NCBI GenBank assembly: GCA_020205615.1
Contig: CM035170.1
Location: 59,695,322-59,759,321 of the forward strand
Source: Panax quinquefolius
Lineage: Eukaryota; Streptophyta; Magnoliopsida; Apiales; Araliaceae
Direction of reading: 5' to 3'
Length of the DNA: 64,000 nucleotides
The notes beneath the pieces are model-generated. The model searched no databases. It saw nothing but the letters and a program-made list of their open reading frames with translations, and was not told the origin of the DNA. This document shows, piece after piece, positions 30,279 to 41,632 of this stretch (position 1 is its first letter; each line of letters starts with the position of its first letter). Position numbers and translations under genes: made by a program.

Positions 30279-33038
30279 TGTAAGACCCCAACTTTTATGA
30301 ATAAAGATTAATTTTTCTCGAAATATATTTTTGAATATTATGGTGTGGATTTGATATAATGTTATAGTTGTGGGTATTATTTACAAATTTTTCAAAGTAA
30401 GCAAGTGGTTATATAATATTCGATTGGTCAGGGAATATTCGTTTTAACAGGGAATATTCGTACGACGGCACAATCATTGGTGGACCCCAAAACGAAAGTA
30501 TTGTCGTAGTTAGAAAATGATAGAATTATCTTTTTATAAAAATAACGGTGAAAGTTTTACCGTTAAACTGTTGAACTACCCCCGTTAATAAAGTACGATG
30601 TCTGGCGTGGTTGCATAGTAGCACACAGTATTGGTTATTGTTGGTTACGTGAGAAGTCAGTCAGTTATACTCAATTATTGCTACAGTAATCGCTGCATCA
30701 TATCTCTCATATTATTGATTCAATTATTATCACAGTATCATATGCATAATATTTATTATAATTAAATCAATAATTGAGACGACAAAGTTATTCATATTAT
30801 TATTTGCAATATTGACAATGTCTAAAAGTTACATCAAGGATAGGTTTGGTCACCTAATCATTGCGCGCATGATAAGGAGAAATCCTTATCGGAAAGCCCC
30901 CTCTTTCCTGGAAACGACCTGGTTGTTAAATATTGTGAGTTATAATATTAATGATGAATAAGTTCGTGTTGATTAAAGATGAAATTGATAGTTCCATTGT
31001 GTTGGGATTATTAGTGTTAGTGGAAATCGATATTTATTTTGATAATAATTGATGTCTGGAGGTTATATTGACCAATCGGGTAATTAATCGGATAAATGAG
31101 CAATTAATTGCTATTATTTCACATGCTTATAACTATTTATTCATATGTGTGTACTATTGATTCACATTCATGTACTATTAGGAGAGGTGGTGCAAGATTG
31201 ATAATACTTGCATGACTAAATTAAAAATAGAGATATAGATGAAAGTACTATACTGTAATTAGTTTTTTCACATGATTATACTATTAAGTCACATGAATGA
31301 ACTATTAATTCACATTATTTACTATTAGGGGAGGTGGTAAGTTTGATAATACTTGCGGGACTAAATTAAAAATGAAGAAAAGAGGAAGGTATTATCTTCG
31401 TAATATTTGAGCCCCAAAACGTGCAATTATCGAAACTATATTTTCCTATAAGTAGAAGCTCATTCTTCTTTCATTCTCACCAATTCACTAAGTCTCACAA
31501 GAGCAATTATTATAGAGAAATTATAGAAGAAGAAGAAGAAAAGTCTGCACACCTCACTATTCTAAGAGATCCGCTTTCTTCTAAGGAAGAGATATTATTT
31601 CTTTCGTATTCATGAAGAGAGTTATTTTCTTTCAATACTAAATAAGGGTTGTTATTCTATTCTTTATTATTCATTGGAATAACTCATGCATCTGCATCTG
31701 CTCATCGCATGCCTGGTGAATTCTTTTGTTATTCCATTCTTTATTATTCTTTTGGAATAACTTCATGCATGCTGATTATCGCATGCTTTATTATTAGTGA
31801 ATTCTTCATTATTCCATTCTTTATTATTATGTTGGAATAACTATTATTACATTGTAACTATGTGGACTACCGCATGCATGGTGAATGATCCTTTGTATTC
31901 ATTCCTTATTAAATTGTGGAAATGATCTGTCTACGTGGATTAGCACATAGCGGACAAAAATCCATTTGCAGTTTCATATATTCTATTATACTCAGTTGGT
32001 TAAAGTTTTGGCTTCTATACTCCATGAAATTAGTAGAATATCCTGGATATTTGCGCTTCATCAAGTATCTTTTCATGGAAATATTCTTTTGACAATTCAT
32101 GAATTTTACTCCACAAAACAGTATCATGTTGACAATTTAGACGTTATTGATTTCTGGATAAATTAAATTATAAATCTTTAAAAATTTGTCCTTGAACTTA
32201 TTTTATTGAATTCTTATATCATTGTCATAATCCTCATGTTTATAATATGTTGAAAGTCATCTGTGGCCTGTAGTGCATAGATGGACTTGGTATGATTATG
32301 ACCAGGGATTATTCGGTATAATCATGACTGTAATGTTATAAATGATGTGGTAAAAGTCCTCATTGGCCGTAGTGCATTAATGGACAGCTGTTGGCATGAT
32401 CATGACCATTGATGAATACACGAATATCTTTGGCCCGTAGTGCATAGATAATTTGTGGTCGTGATACTAATGAATATCCTCGGTAGTAGTGTGCGTGGAT
32501 GATGTGGTTTATTTATTAAGTTAGTCTCTCGTGATAAAAGTGATGAAAAACATTTTAAATCATAGAAGATAGTATATTTTATTCTCTACTTGACTCTTCT
32601 AATGGATTGCTTATTCCGCTGCAGTTAAACTTGATATTTGTTATATTTTATCAGTTTAACACTGTTGAAGGCTAATGATAAATTATTCTGCATTATCTTA
32701 GTCATAATATGTCTTACTGTGCTAGTTGAGCTCACACTTTCTTTCACTGTTCTCTTCAGGAAATGAGAATATAGCTGGGACGAGTCGGGGAACGGATTGA
32801 CAGTCCAGATGGTTGTTTTACTAGTCCTCACTATTATATAAAATAGTGTGACAATAAATGTAATGAGGACTCCATTGAGTGTGGATATTGTCTAGATGAC
32901 AATATTCTTTTTAAAACACTTAGATTATGTTTTGTCGTATTTTACACGACTGTTGTATAATTAAGTTATATTTGAATTTTGTACCATGTATTTGGCGACT
33001 CAAGATGGGTGATGTATACCTATTTTGGGGGCGTCACA
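30279..33038 (+). mobile_element. Chromovirus solo LTR, TSD TTGTT
   Basis: This 2760-bp LTR has termini TGTAAGACCCC and GGGGGCGTCACA. It is flanked by TTGTT at 30274-30278 and 33039-33043. Removing it and one TTGTT restores AAAGGTTGTTCTTCTCAG, exactly as found uninterrupted at about 39653. It belongs to the chromovirus A group, but its U3 lacks the TACTATTCAC array and carries different sequence (31080-31340). CCTATAAGTAGAAGC near 31446 is its TATA region. A shorter hairpin array follows at 31650-31850. Confidence 0.95.
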
Positions 33039-33839
33039 TTGTTCTTCTCAGTCTTTGAATCAGAATTTGATTTAACAACGAAATACAATGATTTTAATAT
33101 CTAATCATTTCTCTTCTCTTCTCATCTCAAACCTATCAAGTTTTCTTTTTCGATCTAACCGAAATAATTGGCATCAATCTATCAATAATAATTGAATTCT
33201 CTTCTCTTCTCTTCTCGAACCTATCAAGTTCTAACAAATGTTCATCTAGCCAAAACAATTAGCTAAGACATGTTTTAATACGATTAAATAATGTATGTAA
33301 TTTAACTGCTTATTTGAAATCAATAATAACCTACGGATGTGAATATCCAACAACAGTTATTCTACAAGTATATTCTCAGAATCACTAATTCAATTTGAAT
33401 TAATAAACATGCACTAACTGCGAATAATCGATAATAAATTCTTAGATGTGGTCTAATTAACAATAATTAACCACCATAATATTTAAACAGATAAAACTAA
33501 AGGTTGAGTTAAGTAACCTTGCTTTTCGCGTTGATTACTACTACAAAATATACTTATCTGCGTTCGTAAGACCTATAATCAATAATATCGGTCTCACAAT
33601 TAGCACAAAAATTTATAACACGTATCACTGTAATTTACAAATAATTTGACTCCTAGGCACATTATCACATAGTCACATTAGTGTTCATAACCTATATAAA
33701 CACTTATCAAGTCTAACTAGTTCGGTCTGGTTGGACTTAGGTTTCATCTCGGTGCCGTGGTCACCTTATCCGATAATTTACACATTTATTGTCACTTAAA
33801 CTCGGTCTCAAAGCTTCAATATTATTTTAGATAAGTCAT

Positions 33840-34580
33840 ATATCATTTATAATATTTTTCAAAAGATTTTAATAATTTATAAATAATTACTATACTTTAT
33901 AATAATTTTTCAAACGCCGGAATCATTTTTAAATGATTTAAATACTAATTAATTCCATCATCATTAATATTTAATAATATTAAAATATTAATGACATACT
34001 TGTCAAAATATTAAAGTTATTGTTAATAATTTAAAATATTTTTAAATCATCAATATTCTACTTAAATGATTTTTAAAATAATTAAATCAATTTTAAATCA
34101 TCACCATTAATATTTAAATATTAATGAAATTATTATCAAAATTTTAAAAGTCATTAATTATAACTTAAAATATTTTTAAATTATTTTTCTCATTTTTAAT
34201 TTAATAAAATCATTTTTATTTCATTTATTTAATATAATAATTAAATAAATCTAATATCATTAATATTAATTTATTAATGAGAATTCTCCAAAAATATTGA
34301 AAATTACATTTTCTAATTCAAAATATTTTAAACACTTTATTCTTATTTAAAATTATTTTTATAATATTAAAATCATTTTCCTCTAATTTATTTAATACAC
34401 TAATTAAATAAATTAAATATCATTAATATTCAAATAATTATAAATATTAAAGAAAAATATCCCAAATAATTAAAAGTTATTTTCAGAATTTAAAATAATT
34501 TTTAAAACCATTTTTGTAATTTTTAGAATTTATTTTCTATTTTTAAGTATTTTTCGAAAATTTAAAAAATAGAAATTAAT
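33840..34580. repeat. AT-only stretch of interleaved short inverted repeats
   Basis: ATTAATATTTAATAATATTAAAATATTAATGA-like blocks recur with different spacing and are often self-complementary. The same stretch is at 40480-41215 in the other LTR. It could melt easily or behave like a matrix-attachment region; that is inference. Confidence 0.6.
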
Positions 34581-34589
34581 TAAACCGTC

Positions 34590-34650
34590 GCTAATGGCCT
34601 ATAACGACACTTTCTGTCGTCTTAGGTGTTCTTGAACCTCAAGAACACTA
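34590..34650. repeat. Paired palindromes in TR-GAG LTR
   Basis: GTCGCTAATGGCCTATAACGAC (arms GTCGCTA/TAGCGAC in the other copies) is followed by GTGTTCTTGAACCTCAAGAACAC. The second is an 11-bp perfect inverted repeat in the copy at about 41249-41271 (GTGTTCTTGAG C CTCAAGAACAC). Both palindromes recur, in opposite orientation, at about 61297-61365 in the related LTR. Confidence 0.7.
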
Positions 34651-35989
34651 TCAGGCCAGTCTCAAGGGTGCTCGTTTGACTGGCTATGATTCTCATCTCA
34701 AAATGTTTTTGGGCCAACTAATGCTCATAACTCGTAGTACTAATGTAATATTACATGTTCCCACAATCAGATATGTCATCGAACAACATACTAGGAAGAT
34801 CTGTGCCTTCAAAGTCCTTGTCAGACGGTTCCTGCATTTTCCAAAAACCCAGGCAATCCGAGTGGACACTTTCAAGTTCAAATTAATCGAAGTTCTGATC
34901 ATGATTTTGGTGGTTTTATGGTTTATACATGTATTATACATGACAAGGACTAACGACATATCAAGATCTCAGTCCAACAACAACAGATTCACAGGTTATG
35001 ACACGGTTAAACCTTGTCAGAAATTTTGTTCAAACTGTTTCTGGGTTTTTCCAGAAATGCTAAACGTGATCAGATGGTCAAGTTTGACCGTCCAGTACAT
35101 TCGATCAGTTGATGATTTAAGGTATCTAAAGACCAGAATCTACAGTCCACATTATAGGCTACAATCTGAATACAACGACAACATCAAAACACTTAAACAA
35201 CTGACAGATTAAGGAGCTTAAAAATGTTGTCAGACGCTGCTCATACTTTTTGGGTTACCCAAAATTTTACTTCACGATGCGTGCCTAATTCAATCTAAGT
35301 TTTTTTGATTATATCTTACAATCTAGACATCAAATGACTGTGATTTCAGTTTCAGAACAAAGACCTCATGTCAGAGTATGGATTACAACTTTAAAACAAC
35401 AAAAATCAAAAACAGAAAAGACTCTAGAGCCACTGACATTAGTTTGTCAGACGACAAAAATGTTCTTCAGCAGTTTTTAAAAAACTTCATTTTTACCCAC
35501 TTTGATGCTATGGATCTATTATAGATCATCATAAAACATCTTTTTAGCACAAATCTAAACACATAAACACAAACTTTACCTTAGCATACAAGATCAAAAG
35601 TAGGGTTTAGGTTTATACCTCTCTTGTCCAATCTTTGATCTTAGCCCTCCTTAACTGATATAGGTGTTCTAAGGGGTGATCTAGTGACTGATTTACTTAA
35701 GAAATTCGGAGGTCTTGGAGAGAGAGAGAGAGTTGTTGAGTGTTGGAGAGAAAAATGTCCAAGTGAATGAACTTTCTCTCACTAAATCTCTTATATGTTA
35801 TGATGCATTACATGTTGCTGAGATTGCTGCTACCCTAGACTGATTTGCTGGAGTTCCTAAGTCACAAAGTCAAGTTATTAGGTCACCAACTAAAAGGATC
35901 TTGCCAATTTTACAAGTTAACTCATTAAAAATATAAAAAGGGTATTTTGGTCATTGTCCTTGTAATTTAAATGGCTTGATTGTTAATTG

Positions 35990-36420
35990 CCCAAACCCTT
36001 AGGGTTTAACACTAAGGTTCTAACCCTTAGGTTTTACAACATTAGCTTCCAAAAATTTCTAATTAGGGTTTTGATTAAAAAATTAAGAATTTCTAAATTA
36101 CAATTAGGGTTTACTAATTATATAAAAGTTTAATAATTACATTAGACTTGCTAATTAGAATGAGGGTTTCCTAATTAGGGTTGAAGATTCCCGAATTTAA
36201 AATTAGGGTTTCTCGACTTTCGATTAGGGTTCCTAACGGTACATTAGGGTTTCTAATCTGGAGATTAGGGTTTTTAATCCCTTATTAGGATTTACTAATA
36301 TTATACCCTACCCGATCAATCATTGATCAATAACTCTATATAGTACAAACGCGTACTCATTCACAATTATTAAAATTATATTTTCTACCAAATCCCTATC
36401 TGAACTTAGGGTTAGGGTTT
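35990..36420 (-). promoter_or_regulatory. Telo-box cluster in TR-GAG LTR U3
   Basis: Seven to ten TTAGGGTTT or near-identical motifs (AAACCCTAA on the element's coding strand) occur, for example AAACCCTTAGGGTTT at about 35994, AATTAGGGTTT near 36061, 36108 and 36202, and TTAGGGTTAGGGTTT at about 36406. Telo-boxes are bound by TRB-type Myb proteins in plants and occur in promoters of growth genes. The binding role here is inferred. Confidence 0.65.
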
Positions 36421-36923
36421 CTAAATCTGTTAAGCACAACTCTACTCTTATTTTCTCAGTCAAAACACAAATTGACTTATTCTCTAAACTTGTATCACAG
36501 ATACACCGCATAATATTAATAAATAATATCAATATAAAAATAATAATAAAAAATTTATTCGTAAAATTTGGATTATTAGAAATCCCGGGTTATCACATTC
36601 ACCCCTCCTTAAAATGATTCCGTCCTCGGAATCACCGCTTTCTTATTCTCTACAATCTTTTAAAGTTATGTCATCAATTCATTCTTATCAACATAATACT
36701 AATTTGTGTCTCAAATTCTAACCTGTGACTTGGATCTATAAAAGAAAACAATTCACATCAATATCTAACGTATTTCTCGCATAATTTAATTTCTAACCGA
36801 ACTCGTTACCTGTCTCCTCTTCATGGGCAGCTGCTGCATTTGTGGAATTGTCATGCTAAAAGTGAATGATGTTGGTCTTTCTTGCTGAGCTGATTCTTTG
36901 ATCCATAATGTTCCTCTACTGGT

Positions 36924-37529
36924 TCACTTATTCACCCTCTTCTTTGGGCAATCACGCACCAGATGATCAATTGATCCACACGTAAAACAACCTCGTGTCT
37001 TCTTTGGAATGGGACACTCAGGAGACATGTGTCCCTCATGGCCACAGTTGTAACAGACTCCTTTTTTCTTCAAACAACCTCCTTGATGACGCTTCCCGCA
37101 AACTACACACGGCGTACCCTTCCTCCTACTCTTTTTTGGATTATTTCTTAAATTAACATTATCATCCCTCTTACGTTTATTAAAATCACTGCCTCCACTA
37201 CCACCAATCATATTATTTCCTTCAGGCTCCTTTCTTTGTTCTTGACTATTCTTTAACACAGCTTCCATTTCTCCCTCAGCGATAATGGCTTTTTCCAATA
37301 AAGTTAAAAATGAATTAATTTGCAGCACATCTAACTTCTCGAGTACCAATGATTTCAATCCATTCCTAAAACATCTTGCTTTCAGTTCCTCAGTGTCCAC
37401 TTGATGTGGAGCGAATTTAGCTAATTCATTGAACTTGACAAAATATTTTGTCACTGTCATATTCTTCTGCTTCAGATTCAAAAATTGTTCTTCCATATTT
37501 TCCTTTAGACTTCCCTTCCTTGGCGGCAT
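36924..37529 (-). CDS. gag: Gag of the gag-only retrotransposon, copy 2 (C-terminus shortened)
   Basis: This 201-residue protein is nearly identical to copy 1 over the capsid half-domain. All three cysteine motifs are intact here: CVVCGKRHQGGC, CYNCGHEGHMSPEC and CFTCGSIDHLVRDC. Three successive knuckles are one more than the two usual in this group. A TGA replaces the GGA of copy 1 just after VNK, removing the last 43 residues. The intact first knuckle suggests copy 2 is closer to the ancestral protein in that region. Confidence 0.82.
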   Translation of the reverse strand: MPPRKGSLKENMEEQFLNLKQKNMTVTKYFVKFNELAKFAPHQVDTEELKARCFRNGLKSLVLEKLDVLQINSFLTLLEKAIIAEGEMEAVLKNSQEQRKEPEGNNMIGGSGGSDFNKRKRDDNVNLRNNPKKSRRKGTPCVVCGKRHQGGCLKKKGVCYNCGHEGHMSPECPIPKKTRGCFTCGSIDHLVRDCPKKRVNK

Positions 37530-38118
37530 TATCTAATAAAAATCATACATTAATTCTCTTTCTCTACACCAATTCTTATTAATCACACAATAAAAATTTG
37601 GCACAAAGTTCTCATATAATCACATATTTATTCAAATATCACACAGTACATTTAGCACTTAACACATAGCACTATCCCTTTTTAAATAATATCAGGATTA
37701 ACAACACAACTTTAAACAAAAGTTGTAATTCTCCATTCACACATAACTATTCCCCAGTTCATCAAACTTACCACAACTAGGGGTTCAGGAACTTGCCACA
37801 ATTATATGAGTGTATGAACTTATCCTAGTCGCACTTTTGGGCGTCCATTCACCGAGGGGTTCAAAACATTTCATATAATTATGAGTCATGAACTTACCAT
37901 AAGTATGAGTTTTAAGAACTCAAAAATTAATCTTAATCTTATATTCATATAGAAAATAAAGATTTCATTCATACAAACATATATATTTTCATATGTTCAC
38001 ACGTCATTCTTGATATTACAACCGTTAATATCACACACTATCAAAATATATTATCGCTTATACCTAAGATGTCTACCTTCCACTCCCTTCACCAGTCTTC
38101 TTCTTATCGGGACACTTG

Positions 38119-38574
38119 CTAAATCCGTGACCCGTTCTCCCTCTTTTTCTTATTCTTGCTCTTCTTCTGTATGATTATTTCTTCAAACGATCCACCACCT
38201 TCAGTCTTCATCCTTTCCACCTGCGCCTTTAACTCGTTTCGTTCTTCAGTCATTTCGCGTAACGCTCGCTCCGTCTTCCACAACTCCTCTAAAAGAAATA
38301 CCTTACTCTGGAGTTCTTGTACTTCTGCAGATTCTTGATCTTTCTCTCCAACCTTGGTCTTATTCCCTTTCTCCACCTTAGCTTCTTCGGACTCCGCCTC
38401 CTCATCACCACTCAGATACATCTCAGGATAATCATCATGATCACTCCCCAGATTGACCATAGGTTCATCTTTTCCCACCTTTTCAAGTGACTCGCTTTGC
38501 GCTGGCACCTTGGATACTGTCACTGGTGAAACATCCGCTAGCATCTCCGCACTCATTTCCTCTTCTCCAGACAT
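38119..38574 (-). CDS. Unknown 151-residue acidic/coiled-coil protein, copy 2
   Basis: It has the same length and layout as the ORF at 11501-11956: acidic DHDDYPEMYLSGDEEAESEE, a helical heptad block from about residue 80 to 128, and a basic KKSKNKKKRENGSRI end. About eleven of the first 35 residues differ from copy 1 (for example F/S2, T/A9, V/D14, S/P25, K/E28), whereas only about seven differ over the remaining 110 or so. No stop or frameshift separates the copies. Function unknown. Confidence 0.7.
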   Translation of the reverse strand: MSGEEEMSAEMLADVSPVTVSKVPAQSESLEKVGKDEPMVNLGSDHDDYPEMYLSGDEEAESEEAKVEKGNKTKVGEKDQESAEVQELQSKVFLLEELWKTERALREMTEERNELKAQVERMKTEGGGSFEEIIIQKKSKNKKKRENGSRI

Positions 38575-38778
38575 CCTACAATCAGTTTAAATAACTTGAT
38601 TAATACTTCTCCAGTACGAACTTCTCACACTATGTGTCCACATATCTCACTATTGATGCGCTTCAGCAATCCCTCACTTAGTACTCTAAATGAGTATTCT
38701 AGATTTCGCTTATGGTTATAATCCTAGGGTTTTCCCCACCCCACTTAAGGTTTATAACCTACAACTTTGATACCAACC

Positions 38779-41632
38779 TGTGACGCCCCAAAATTCAGGT
38801 TACCTGACTCCCGAGTTTGGTGCTCATGATCCACAATATAAATAACATTTAACTACCCATTTAGTTATGAATAGAAATTTACACCACAATAACTGATATA
38901 GTTAATACATTCGCCCCAGGTTATCTAACCTTCATATTACAAACACACCCTTTAGATATACAAAAAGGGTTTACAAATACAGCATATTAACAATGTTCAT
39001 AAAAACTACTCCAGCATTATACCTTTGCCTTTGTTCTTCACAAAACCTCCAGTCACTTCGACCCTAGCTGAAATGTTTTATTTAGTAAGGGTGAGCAACA
39101 AATTTGCCCCGTAAGTTAAGACATACAATGAATGTATAAGAATCAAGAATAACAGACTATCTATTTCGATAGAATAACTCTAAAGTTTGGGGAACTTTGA
39201 AATAGCTAGACAATTTTCTTCTTTAACCAATCGTCTCGCAACCTATACAACACATTAATGAAAGGATACAATGCTCTCAAAATTTCTACGTTATTCTATT
39301 AAATAACGATTTAGAAATACTTTCTAGAGTTTGTGATAAATGATCTTACAAGATCTTGAAATTCTATTCTCGAGTAACTATCAAAGATTTACTTTGATAT
39401 ACCCAAATAACAAGATGGAAATATTTTCCCAGAATATATGCTGAGTGATCACTAAGGATCTAGAACTTCTCTTATCGAGTAACTATCAAAGATTTACTTT
39501 GATATACCCAAGTGTATCAGATAATCATAAAGATTAAATCATACCCCTCTGCAAGTATATAAAGTGATCAGCTTCATTATACCCTATATTATTATATAAT
39601 ATTTAAAAAAGAATGGATCAATATATCGACCTAAAATGTTCCCTTTATATAAAAGGTTGTTCTTCTCAGTCTTTGAATCAGAATTTGATTTAACAATGAA
39701 ATACAATGATTTCAATATCTAATCACTTCTCTTCTTTTCTATTCTCTTCTCAAACCTATCAAGTTTTCTTTTTCGATCTAGCCGAAATAATTGGCATCGA
39801 TCTATCAATAATAATTGAATTCTCTTCTCTTCTCTTCTCGAACCTATCAAGTTCTAACAAATGTTCGTCTAGCCAAAACAGTTAGCAAAGACATGTTTCA
39901 ATACGATTAAACAATAGACAAAATTTAACTGTACTATTTGAAATCAATAATAGCTTCTACGGATGTGAATATCCAACAACAGTTATTCTACAAGTATATT
40001 CTCAGAATCACTAATTCAATTTGAATTAATTATCATGCACTAACTACGAATAATAAACAATAAATTCTTGGATGTGGTCTAATTAACAATAATTAACCAC
40101 CATAATATTTAAACAAATAAAACTCAAGGTTGAGTTAAGTAACCTTGCCTTTCGCATTGATTACTGCTACACAATATACTTATCTGCGTTCGTAAGACCT
40201 ATAATCAATAATATCAGCCTCACAATTAGCAAAATAATTTATAACACGTATCATTGTAATTTACAGTCAATCTGACTCCTTGGCACATTACCACATAGCC
40301 ACATTAGTGTTCATAACCTATATAAACACTTATCATGTCTAACTAGTTCGGTCTGGTTGGACTTAGGTCTCATCTCAGTGCCTTGGTCACTTTATCCGAT
40401 AATTTACACATTTATTGTCACTTAAACTCGGTCTCAAAGCTTCAATATTATTTTAGATAAGTCATATATCATTTATAATATTTTTCAGAAGCTTTTAATA
40501 ATTTATAAATAATTATTATAATTTATAATAATTTTTCAAACGCCGGAATCATTTTTAAATGATTTAAATACTAATTAGTTACATCATCATTAATATTTAA
40601 TAATATTAAAATATTAATGACAAACTTGTCAAAATATTAAAGTTATTGTTAATAACTTAAAATATTTTTAAATCATCAATATTCTACTTAAATAATTTTT
40701 AAAATATTTAAAATTATTTTAAATCATCACCATTAATATTTAAATATTAAAGAAATTATTATCAAAATATTAAAAGTCATTAATTATAACTTAAAATATT
40801 TTAAAATCATTTTAATTGATTTTTAAATCAATAAAATCATTTTTATTTCATTTATTTAATATAATAATTAAATAAATCTAATATCATCAATATTAATTTA
40901 TTAATGAGAATTCTCCAAAATATTGAAAATTATATTTTATAATTCAAAATATTTTAAACACTTTATTCTTATTTAAAATGATTTTTATAATATAAAATTA
41001 TTTTTCTCTAATTTATTTAATACAATAATTAAATAAATTAAATATCATTAATATTCAAATAATTATAAATATTAATGAAAATGTCCCAAATAATTAAAAG
41101 TTATTTTTCAGAATTTAAAATAATTTTTAAAACTATTTTTGTAATTTTTAGAATTTATTTTCTATTTTTAAGTATTTTTCAAAAATTCAAAAAATATAAA
41201 TTAATTAAACCGTCGCTAATGGCCTATAGCGACATTTTCTGTCGTCTTAGGTGTTCTTGAGCCTCAAGAACACCGCCGCACTCGATCCTCAAGGGTGCTT
41301 CGTTTATTGAAATTTATGATTCTCATCTTAAAATGTTTCTGGGCCAACTAATGTTCATAACTCGTAGTACTAATGTAATATTACATGTTCCCACAATCAG
41401 ATAGGTCATAGAACAACATACTAGGAAGATCTGTGCCTTCAAAGTCCTTATCAGCCGGTACTTGGATTTTCCATAAACCTAGGCAGTCCGAGTGGACACT
41501 TTCAAGTTCAAATTAATCGGAGTTCTAATCATGATTTTGGTGGTTTTATGGTTCATACATGTATTATACATGACCAGGACTAACGACATATCAAGATCTC
41601 TGTCCAACAACAACAGATTCACAGGTTATGAC
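38779..41632 (-). mobile_element. 5' LTR of TR-GAG copy 2, truncated
   Basis: It starts (3' end of the minus-strand LTR) TGTGACGCCCC next to the PBS and runs uninterrupted through the positions where copy 1 has insertions, so it supplies both empty sites. It stops at 41632 after CACAGGTTATGAC, where an oppositely oriented LTR begins. In the other copy the sequence continues ACGGTTAAACC. Confidence 0.88.

Larger units (their letters stand above)
33044..36597 (-). mobile_element. TR-GAG shared LTR, segment 3 (5' part of the LTR)
   Basis: It continues the minus-strand LTR, which begins TGTGATAACCCGGGATTTC at 36597, next to the copy 2 PPT. The three segments add up to about 4.4 kb. Contents on the plus strand are CT-rich duplicated sequence (33090-33240), a very AT-rich stretch of short A/T inverted repeats (33840-34580), a palindrome pair (34590-34650), remnants that mimic a 178-codon ORF, and telo-box sequence (35990-36420). 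It matches 39663-41632 closely where both exist. Confidence 0.88.
36598..38778 (-). mobile_element. Internal region of gag-only (TR-GAG-like) retrotransposon, copy 2
   Basis: It has the same structure as 9981-12160, with a PPT at 36598-36615 (minus AAGGAGGGG core), gag, the coiled-coil ORF, and a PBS at 38764-38775 (minus TGGTATCAAAGT, two changes from the consensus). The high similarity to copy 1 across non-coding as well as coding sequence indicates recent amplification or a tandem duplication. Confidence 0.87.

Noticed and set aside
34676..35212. A 178-codon open frame in the TR-GAG LTR
   Set aside because: The sister LTR at 41310-41632 has an in-frame TAG (ATCAGATAGGTC in place of ATCAGATATGTC) and other breaks, composition is that of the LTR, and no protein motif is visible.
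36400..36420. Interstitial telomere array
   Set aside because: Only two perfect tandem units occur; the rest are single telo-boxes spaced by AT sequence, so this is a promoter-type motif cluster rather than former telomere.
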